This document shows, one piece after another, positions 33,199-38,683 of a DNA stretch of 38,683 bases; within the stretch, counting starts at the first letter, position 1, and the number at the start of each line of letters is the position of its first letter. The stretch is from assembly GCA_031276965.1 (NCBI GenBank), contig JAISMC010000101.1, positions 1 through 38,683 of the forward strand, given 5' to 3'. A model generated the notes under the pieces. The model saw only the letters and a program-made list of their open reading frames with translations, had not been told where the DNA came from and searched no databases. This stretch comes from Treponema sp. (lineage in GTDB: Bacteria; Spirochaetota; Spirochaetia; Treponematales; Breznakiellaceae). The translations under genes were made by a program, and so were the position numbers.

Positions 33199-34314
33199 TC
33201 ATTGCGGGGCAGGCGTCCGGGCGCTCAGGCCCGCTTCGGCGCAGAGAGATTCAAGCATCCTGCAGGTAGCCTCATCAAGACTTATGCCGTTTTTCAGAGC
33301 CAAAGCGCGGGCCTCCGCTTCTTTTTCGCCGTGGATATAGATCCGCTCCCGGCCTTCCGCTTTGGCTCCGTTCTTGACGTGGTCCAAAATACCAGCAATG
33401 TGGGCCTTAAGCGCCGGAACGCCGCCGAAAAGATCCAGCCTGATGGCGCCAAAAAAGTGGGTAATCCCCGATCCTCCGCCCGGCAGGAACGTATCGTAGC
33501 TGGCCGCCCCAAGGGAAAGCCCCGAGCAGAGAAGCTCCACCAGAAGGCCCAGGCCGAAACCTTTATGACCGCCGCTTTCCTCGCCTTCGCCGCCAAGGTA
33601 GAGGTGCCCGCCAAACTGCGGATTTGCCCAGAAGAGTTTTTCAAACGCGGTGGCATCGTGCATAACAAGGCCCTGATCGTCCACCGCCCAGCCCGAGGGC
33701 ATGGTTTGCCTGCGGCGGTCATACACTTCAACTTTACCGTGGGCCACGGTGGTGGTTGCCATGTCCAGCATAAAAACACGGGACCCCTCTTCCGGGCCGC
33801 AGGGAATGGCAACGCACAGAGGATTGGTGCCAAGGACCCGTTCGCGGCCGTAGGTGGGAATACCGCAGGTACGGGTATTGGTAAAGGCAAGCCCTATCAT
33901 GTTCTTCTGCGCCGCCTTTTCCGCCCAAAAACCCGCGATGCCGAAATGGTTTGAATTACGGACGCTGCAAAAAGCGCCGCCCTGCTTTTCGGCCTTGGCC
34001 AGCATCCGTTCAACGCTGAAACCGGCGATGTAAGGCCCTACACCGTCATGCCCGTCGATTACCAGGGAGGAGGGCGTTTCGTAGACAATTTCCGGTTCAG
34101 TCCCAGGCCTGGCGAAACCGCCCTTAAGGTTCCCGCGGTAGAAATCGAGCCGCGATACGCCGTGGGAAGGTATATTCCGCGCATCGGCTTCGACAAGGAC
34201 CTCCGCCGTTATCTGCGCCTCCGCCCCGGAATATCCGTAGAGAGACACCAGCAGGGTCTCCGTCAGTTTCATCAATTCGCCGTAGGCATAGGTGTTTTTC
34301 ATTACGCCGCTCAC
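33199..34314 (-). CDS. Ldh2/malate-lactate dehydrogenase family oxidoreductase
   Basis: A 371-aa NAD(P)-dependent enzyme of the Ldh_2 family (malate, ureidoglycolate, sulfolactate, diketogulonate and similar 2-hydroxy acids). Characteristic parts are the early SHGVSRLDFY, NSNHFGIAGFWAE with the catalytic His, LGTNPLCVAIPCG, FMLDMATTTVAHGKVEVY and GGHKGFGLGLLVELL. It starts with GTG overlapping the symporter stop (GTGA), with AGGAGG 4 nt upstream; an ATG at 34302 is an alternative. Coupling to a transporter suggests it processes the imported acid, but the substrate is unknown. Confidence 0.88.
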   Translation of the reverse strand: MSGVMKNTYAYGELMKLTETLLVSLYGYSGAEAQITAEVLVEADARNIPSHGVSRLDFYRGNLKGGFARPGTEPEIVYETPSSLVIDGHDGVGPYIAGFSVERMLAKAEKQGGAFCSVRNSNHFGIAGFWAEKAAQKNMIGLAFTNTRTCGIPTYGRERVLGTNPLCVAIPCGPEEGSRVFMLDMATTTVAHGKVEVYDRRRQTMPSGWAVDDQGLVMHDATAFEKLFWANPQFGGHLYLGGEGEESGGHKGFGLGLLVELLCSGLSLGAASYDTFLPGGGSGITHFFGAIRLDLFGGVPALKAHIAGILDHVKNGAKAEGRERIYIHGEKEAEARALALKNGISLDEATCRMLESLCAEAGLSARTPAPQ

Positions 34315-35789
34315 TTATCCTCCTGGGGCACAAGCTTGTCCGCCCGTGTTTTGCAGAAAATAGCGCATACGGCGAAGATGACAATACAGAAGATCCATTC
34401 GGGGTAGACAAGCTGCCCTTTGAAGAAGGCTTTAATATTGAGGGCTTTAAGGGCCGGCGAAACCTTTTCCATCGCCGGGAGAAAGGTCCAAATAAGCCAG
34501 AGAACCAGGGACGCAAGCATGATGGGGAAACCCGCGGCCTTCCTGCAGAGCCCCGGCAGGTAGATGTCAGCCAGAATCAGGAGGGTAAAAGAAGTAGTGA
34601 TGGCCAGGGCCGTGGTAATCGTCGCAATGATGCTGCTCGAGGTAAGGGCAAGGAAAAATGAAAACAGGCTGACCAGAAGCACCGTAATACGGGACACAAG
34701 CATCTGGTTTTTGCCCTGGATTGGCTTTTTGTAGATTTTTTTTACGATGTCCTCCACCACAAGCGTCGAACAGCCCATAAGCAGCCCCACGGCGGTCGAA
34801 ATATCCGCCGCCCAAAGCGCGGCAAGGAATATGCCCCCGACTAAGGGTGAAAGCTGGGCCGCCACGGTGGGAAGCGCCATCTGGGGGGAAATGCCGGGAA
34901 ATTTTGCCGCCGCCACGATGCCGAAGAGGGCGCATAAAAAACCGGCGGGGAGAATCAAAATGCCGCCGACGAGAAAACCCTTCTGGGCAACCTTTTCGTC
35001 CCTGGCGGCAAAGCCAATCTGCGCCACGGCCTGGGTACTTACCGCCATGGTTACCATAACGGCCATAAAACCCGCCACGGCCCAGCCGCCCATGGCGCCT
35101 TCAGAGGCCCTGCCTATCCAGGCAAACCAGTGATCGCCCGGCGGAAGGCTCCGCTTTATAGACTCAAGGCCGCCGAATTTTCCAAAGGTTTGAAAGAGGG
35201 CGGCAATAATGCCGATATAGATAACAATAACATTGATAAAATTAGTCAGCCCGCTGGCCCAGTAACCGCCGGTAACGGTGATAAGGATGAAGATCGCCGC
35301 CGAAACAAACATCCCGCTGTTTCCCGTAAAAATATCCGGCAAAAGCGCCTTCAGGATCGTACCGCCCGCGACATACTGCATCGAAGTTATCGTAATCATA
35401 ATTAAAAGCTGATTGACAACGCCCAAAAACCGCGTCCTGGGACCGTACATAAGGCCCATCATTTCCGGAATCGTCTTTACCTTCATCCTGCGGAGATACT
35501 TTACCGCAAAGAACCCAACGAAGATTCCCCCCGCGCCCCAGGCCGCATTGTACCAGCCGGCGGAAAGGCCGTTTCTATAGGCGTTCTGCGCCACACCCAC
35601 CGTCGATGCGCCGCCCACGGCGAGCCCGGTAAGCATAACGGCCACAATAATCCAGGGCATGTCGCGGCCGGCAAGCAGGTAGCTTAACATCCTGCCGGCG
35701 GTAGACCGTTTTTGAATCCGCGTAGCCCATGCCGCCAGCGTAAGCAGTCCGATGATATACACAATGAGAATAAGCAGTTGAACACTCAT
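34311..35789 (-). CDS. Sodium:solute symporter family transporter
   Basis: A 492-aa membrane protein with about 13 hydrophobic segments, beginning QLLILIVYIIGLLTLAAWA. Family features include the early segment GLAVGGASTVGVAQNAYRNG and the central WAADISTAVGLLMGCSTLVVEDI stretch (key residues only). GAGGAG lies 5 nt before the ATG. First gene of a two-gene operon with the Ldh2-type dehydrogenase. A carboxylate is a reasonable guess for the substrate, but nothing proves it. An inverted pair, CGGAATA/TATTCCG (35804-35810 with 35824-35830), lies just upstream. Confidence 0.9.
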   Translation of the reverse strand: MSVQLLILIVYIIGLLTLAAWATRIQKRSTAGRMLSYLLAGRDMPWIIVAVMLTGLAVGGASTVGVAQNAYRNGLSAGWYNAAWGAGGIFVGFFAVKYLRRMKVKTIPEMMGLMYGPRTRFLGVVNQLLIMITITSMQYVAGGTILKALLPDIFTGNSGMFVSAAIFILITVTGGYWASGLTNFINVIVIYIGIIAALFQTFGKFGGLESIKRSLPPGDHWFAWIGRASEGAMGGWAVAGFMAVMVTMAVSTQAVAQIGFAARDEKVAQKGFLVGGILILPAGFLCALFGIVAAAKFPGISPQMALPTVAAQLSPLVGGIFLAALWAADISTAVGLLMGCSTLVVEDIVKKIYKKPIQGKNQMLVSRITVLLVSLFSFFLALTSSSIIATITTALAITTSFTLLILADIYLPGLCRKAAGFPIMLASLVLWLIWTFLPAMEKVSPALKALNIKAFFKGQLVYPEWIFCIVIFAVCAIFCKTRADKLVPQEDK

Positions 35790-35851
35790 GGATACTCCTC
35801 TCCCGGAATAGTACGGAGCGGTTTATTCCGCATCCGGTCCGTTCTTTTGTA

Positions 35852-36108
<257 letters not shown>

Positions 36109-36210
36109 GACAATCCCCTGAAAACCCGGCATAATACTGTTTTCCCTTTTTAAAATCTGTCCCTTCGGGAATTTCTACAATATCCTCTTCCGATTCATAT
36201 ATTGCATTAG

Positions 36211-36242
36211 AGTTGTTCAATAACTTCAGTTATTGAACAACT
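36211..36242. repeat. Perfect 14-bp-stem palindrome of the dispersed family
   Basis: AGTTGTTCAATAAC and GTTATTGAACAACT pair perfectly around a TTCA loop. The AACTTCAG loop context also occurs in the hairpins near 193-203 and 24425-24434, and the beginning resembles 12437-12445. Confidence 0.7.
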
Positions 36243-36298
36243 TCTGCTTAAAAACGGCAGAATTTCACAAAATGCGAAGTATACGGAGTTTGTAGGGT

Positions 36299-36326
36299 AA
36301 AAAATCGCCTGATCGGCGATTTTTTG
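36299..36326. terminator. Bidirectional terminator-like hairpin
   Basis: AAAAAATCGCC and GGCGATTTTTT pair around a 5-nt loop, so a T-run follows the stem on either strand. It lies ~75 nt upstream of the binding-protein promoter, and may insulate it. Confidence 0.65.
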
Positions 36327-36398
36327 GGGTTTTACGTGCGAAGCGCAACAAGCTCCTAGTAAAACCATATAAAAAATATGAAAATTTTAAAAATACTC

Positions 36399-36426
36399 TT
36401 GACATTAGTTTTTATTTCTGTAAATT
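36399..36426 (+). promoter_or_regulatory. Sigma-70 promoter of the NMT1-type binding protein
   Basis: TTGACA (36399-36404), a 16-bp spacer and TAAATT (36421-36426). The leader is ~55 nt and contains AAGGAGG just before the ATG at 36489. Confidence 0.65.
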
Positions 36427-36488
36427 CATAGTAAATACTTCGGAATTATATGAATTTGAAGTATAACAAAAGTCATAAGGAGGCTTTT

Positions 36489-37517
36489 ATGAAAAGGAAA
36501 CAGTTGTTTCTCTTACCGGTTTTGATGGCGTCCCTTGCCTGTATGGTATTTGCCGGCGGGAAAAAGGAATCCGGCCAGTACCCCTTGGGGGAATATGATA
36601 TTGCCTACGGCGGGGCGACTTGTAGTTCTCCCATAGCAATTGCATCCCTTAAAGGTTTTTTTGATGAAGAAGGGGTCAAGATAAACCTGGTAAGCGGCAG
36701 TACCTTTGAAGTTGAACGTACCGCCCTGGCCGCCGGGAAAATGGCGGTCCAGAACGGGGACTTCCAGTACTTTCCGGCGGTTCATAACGGGATTGACGTA
36801 AAGCTTATCGGTGCTTTGCATGAGGGATGCATCAAAATCCTGGCGCCAAAATCTTCCGGAATTGCCACCCTGGAGGATCTGAGAAACAGGAAGGGCATCC
36901 GCTTCGCTGTGGACGAGATCGGCGGGACCCCCATGTCGGTGGCCTCGGTCTCGGTGGGCAGCATAGGGCTCGACCCCCAGACCGACGTTACCTGGCTCCC
37001 CTTCCCGGCGGACCAGGAAGTTCAGGCCGTGGAAAGCGGCGAGGCCGACATCCTCGCCGCCTGGGACCCCTTTGCCACCATCGCGGAGAATACCGGAAAG
37101 TACAATGTCCTAGTGGACATCAGGACCCATCCGCTGTTCAAGGACAGGGCCTGCTGCTTCATCTTCGGTTCGGGCAAGCTGGTACGGGACAACCCCGGCG
37201 CGGTGGCGGCGGTACTCCGGGCAATCAACAAGGCCGCCGACTGGATAGGCCATAACCCGGAAGAGGCGGCCAAACTCCTCATAACGGAGAAGAAGATCGC
37301 CACCGAGGATACCGCCCTGGTGGCGGGCCTGCTCAGTCATTATGCCTATGACGCCCATACCGGCGCTGCGGCTAATGCCAGGGCCAAAGACGATGCTGTG
37401 TACTTTGCCCGGCATCTGACCCAGATAGGCTACCTGCCGGCGGATCTTGATCCGCAGAAGTTTGTGGACGATCTCTACGTGGATATTTTCGCTTTGGAAG
37501 CGGCGAAAAAAAGGTAA
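36489..37517 (+). CDS. NMT1/TauT-type ABC substrate-binding protein
   Basis: A 342-aa exported protein of the NitT/TauT/SsuA/NMT1 class. The start at 36489 follows AAGGAGG; the frame is open 39 nt further up, but without support. The signal segment is MKRKQLFLLPVLMASLACMVFA; a lipobox reading (SLAC) is possible. The mature part has the class features IASLKGFFDEEGVKINLV, AVQNGDFQYFPAVHNGIDVKLIG, SSGIATLEDLRNRKGIRFAV and ESGEADILAAWDPFATI. The class binds taurine, sulfonates, nitrate, thiamine precursors and others; the ligand here is unknown. Permease and ATPase genes are not adjacent but may start at 38558. Confidence 0.9.
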   Translation: MKRKQLFLLPVLMASLACMVFAGGKKESGQYPLGEYDIAYGGATCSSPIAIASLKGFFDEEGVKINLVSGSTFEVERTALAAGKMAVQNGDFQYFPAVHNGIDVKLIGALHEGCIKILAPKSSGIATLEDLRNRKGIRFAVDEIGGTPMSVASVSVGSIGLDPQTDVTWLPFPADQEVQAVESGEADILAAWDPFATIAENTGKYNVLVDIRTHPLFKDRACCFIFGSGKLVRDNPGAVAAVLRAINKAADWIGHNPEEAAKLLITEKKIATEDTALVAGLLSHYAYDAHTGAAANARAKDDAVYFARHLTQIGYLPADLDPQKFVDDLYVDIFALEAAKKR

Positions 37518-37526
37518 GCCATAGGA

Positions 37527-37578
37527 AACAGCGGGCAGGATCACCGCCGGTAAGGACGGCTGTCCCCTGCCCGCTGTT
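37527..37578 (+). promoter_or_regulatory. Large intercistronic hairpin
   Basis: AACAGCGGGCAGG (37527-37539) pairs perfectly with CCTGCCCGCTGTT (37566-37578), and the loop contains a smaller GCC/GGC stem. No T-run follows, so it looks more like an mRNA-stabilising or attenuating structure between the binding protein and the cyclase than a classical terminator. Confidence 0.6.
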
Positions 37579-37607
37579 AACTGTACATGAGACTCAAGGG
37601 AGTGAAA

Positions 37608-38420
37608 ATGAAAAAATTTTTATTAATTACGGTTTTTATGGCAGGCGCGGCATTGGTATTTGCCGGCGGCAAAAAAGAAAAAAACGATCTGTGGCGGGAA
37701 CTTGCCAGACTGCAGTCCGATTACCGGTGGGTGGATTTAAGCTTTGAGGTAAGCCCTGAAACGCCCCACTGGTACGGATTTGATCCTCTTGCCGTAAAGC
37801 CCCTGTATACTTTTGAAAATACCGACGGCGTCTTCCTGGCCTATCAATACACCTTATCCGGGCAGTACGGTACGCATACCGATTTCCCCGGACATTTCGA
37901 TCCGCCGGGACGGCTCCAGGATGATTATGGCCCGCTTGAGTTTGCCTATCCCCTGGTGGTGATCGATAAATCGGCGGCCGTTGCGGCGAATCCCGATTAT
38001 GTCCTTACGAAACAGGATATTCTTGATTTTGAAAAGATCCATGGACAGATACCGGCAGGTTCATTTGTCGCTTTTAGAAGCGACTGGTCAAAACGCGATG
38101 CGGGGGAATATGAAAACAAAGACGCCGCCGGTAATGCACACTACCCGGGCTGGGATATAGAGGCTTTGCAATTTTTGATTGACATACGCAATGTTGCCGC
38201 CGTGGGACACGAAACGCCGGATACCGATTCGGCGCTTACGGGGGCGGCGGTTGGATTTATCGGCGAAGACTACGTTCTCGACCACGGTAAACTCAACGTT
38301 GAATTGCTTAAAAACCTCGATCAGGTCCCGCCCGTCGGCGCTATCGTATTTGACACCTTTCCCAAAATAAAAGGCGGAACGGGCTTTACCAGCCGGGTAT
38401 TTGCCATAGCGCCCAAATAA
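37608..38420 (+). CDS. Exported cyclase-family (kynurenine-formamidase-like) hydrolase
   Basis: A 270-aa protein of the metal-dependent cyclase family (PF04199 type). The motif YGTHTDFPGHFDPPGR holds the metal-binding H-x-D-x-x-x-H residues, and ALTGAAVGFIGEDYVLDHG and VGHETPDTDS are later blocks. It starts at 37608, with AAGGGAG upstream; a 21-nt longer in-frame start lacks support. The signal peptide MKKFLLITVFMAGAALVFAGGKKEK is unusual for this mostly cytoplasmic family and ends like that of the preceding binding protein. It probably hydrolyses an amide or ester of the transported compound outside the cytoplasm; that is inference. Confidence 0.87.
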   Translation: MKKFLLITVFMAGAALVFAGGKKEKNDLWRELARLQSDYRWVDLSFEVSPETPHWYGFDPLAVKPLYTFENTDGVFLAYQYTLSGQYGTHTDFPGHFDPPGRLQDDYGPLEFAYPLVVIDKSAAVAANPDYVLTKQDILDFEKIHGQIPAGSFVAFRSDWSKRDAGEYENKDAAGNAHYPGWDIEALQFLIDIRNVAAVGHETPDTDSALTGAAVGFIGEDYVLDHGKLNVELLKNLDQVPPVGAIVFDTFPKIKGGTGFTSRVFAIAPK

Positions 38421-38430
38421 CAAACCAACA

Positions 38431-38453
38431 ACCCCGTCCTAAAGGGCCGGGGT
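38431..38453 (+). terminator. Possible terminator after the cyclase
   Basis: ACCCCG (38431-38436) and CGGGGT (38448-38453) form a stem followed by the weak T-tract TATTTGTTCT. Further on, GGGGTATTAAACCCC (38517-38531) shares 13 bases with the 118-bp repeat (91-103). Confidence 0.4.
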
Positions 38454-38557
38454 ATTTGTTCTCATAAGGTGGTTACATTCGGGATTTAATCCTCTTTATT
38501 AACCGCCCTAAAGAACGGGGTATTAAACCCCTCAGCACGAATGAAAGGAAGTGAATC

Positions 38558-38683
38558 GTGGCAGGGCAGGAGCGGCGTAAAACCGCATGGTATGAGGATC
38601 CAAAGATCGCGGGGGATACGGCGTACTGGAAACCGAAATCCGAATTCTGGGTTTGGGCGGCGCTTCTTTCTTTCGCGGTGGTT
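38558..38683 (+). CDS. Start of a membrane protein, cut by the window edge
   Basis: From a GTG at 38558, preceded by AAGGAAG, the frame stays open to the end of the window (42 codons). It reads a charged N-terminus (AGQERRKTAWYEDPKIAGDT) and then the start of a hydrophobic helix (FWVWAALLSFAVV). This fits an inner-membrane transporter subunit such as the permease for the NMT1-type binding protein, but too little is visible to assign it. Confidence 0.5.
   Translation, partial: MAGQERRKTAWYEDPKIAGDTAYWKPKSEFWVWAALLSFAVV

Larger units (their letters stand above)
36109..36488. other. AT-rich intergenic region with palindromes and promoter
   Basis: No gene is seen in these ~380 nt, which are clearly more AT-rich than the flanks. 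They hold the 14-bp perfect palindrome at 36211-36242, the terminator-like hairpin at 36299-36326 and a sigma-70 promoter at 36399-36426 for the binding-protein gene. The composition suggests foreign or decayed DNA between the NifH-like remnant and the next operon. Confidence 0.7.

Overview
The window looks like the chromosome of a strict-anaerobe spirochete of the Treponema lineage, quite possibly a hindgut or otherwise H2-rich-habitat treponeme. The reasons are: the Bat (aerotolerance) cluster order MoxR - DUF58 - unknown - vWA - vWA - TPR - BatD; exported proteins whose signal peptides end in VFAGGKKE-like strings; a sensory [FeFe]-hydrogenase fused to a chemoreceptor domain; a flavodiiron protein; a GTP-dependent PEPCK; an acetate-kinase-family enzyme; and a broken nitrogenase-reductase-like gene. 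The DNA is GC-rich by eye except for an AT-rich stretch near 36.1-36.5 kb. Nothing here names a species.

Layout. 1-300: repeat-rich DNA (a 118-bp element and a three-hairpin element). 0.4-3.2 kb: a tRNA dihydrouridine synthase (-), then a CheY-like regulator and a flavodiiron protein (+). 3.3-10.2 kb: a regulatory and transport island. A minus-strand two-component pair (NtrC-type sigma-54 activator, and a histidine kinase carrying an N-terminal ABC-ATPase domain) diverges from an RbsA/RbsC/RbsB-type sugar ABC transporter that has a consensus sigma-54 promoter. 10.3-12.4 kb: nagA and nagB. 12.4-13.4 kb: infA and an Smr-domain protein. 13.5-20.5 kb: the seven-gene Bat operon (-). 20.6-22.9 kb: an aminotransferase and two unknown small proteins. 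23.1-26.5 kb: divergent acetate-kinase-like gene and pckG. 26.5-27.0 kb: the second 118-bp repeat, in inverted orientation, and a dead transposase end. 27.0-28.3 kb: a DUF4230 protein, tRNA(CAU) and SRP RNA. 28.4-30.5 kb: the hydrogenase-chemoreceptor. 30.5-33.2 kb: dnaX-ybaB-recR. 33.2-35.8 kb: an Ldh2-type dehydrogenase and a sodium/solute symporter. 35.9-38.7 kb: a NifH-like remnant, an NMT1/TauT-type binding protein, an exported cyclase and the start of a membrane protein.

How they may work together. The strongest candidate for an undescribed system is at 3.3-10.2 kb. The kinase's ABC domain resembles the first ATPase domain of the RbsA/MglA-like protein encoded next door. Its response regulator has the GAFTGA loop needed to act on sigma-54, and the neighbouring transporter starts with a textbook -24/-12 element. 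I infer that transporter state or sugar flux is read through the kinase's ABC domain. NagA and NagB downstream suggest, but do not prove, amino-sugar use. A second theme is initiation: at least seven genes (dus, the flavodiiron gene, nagA, moxR, the 161-aa unknown, ackA-like, dnaX, perhaps the DUF4230 gene) have a -10 hexamer 6-7 nt before the start codon and no Shine-Dalgarno, which predicts leaderless mRNAs. No searches or calculations were run; assignments come from reading motifs and context.
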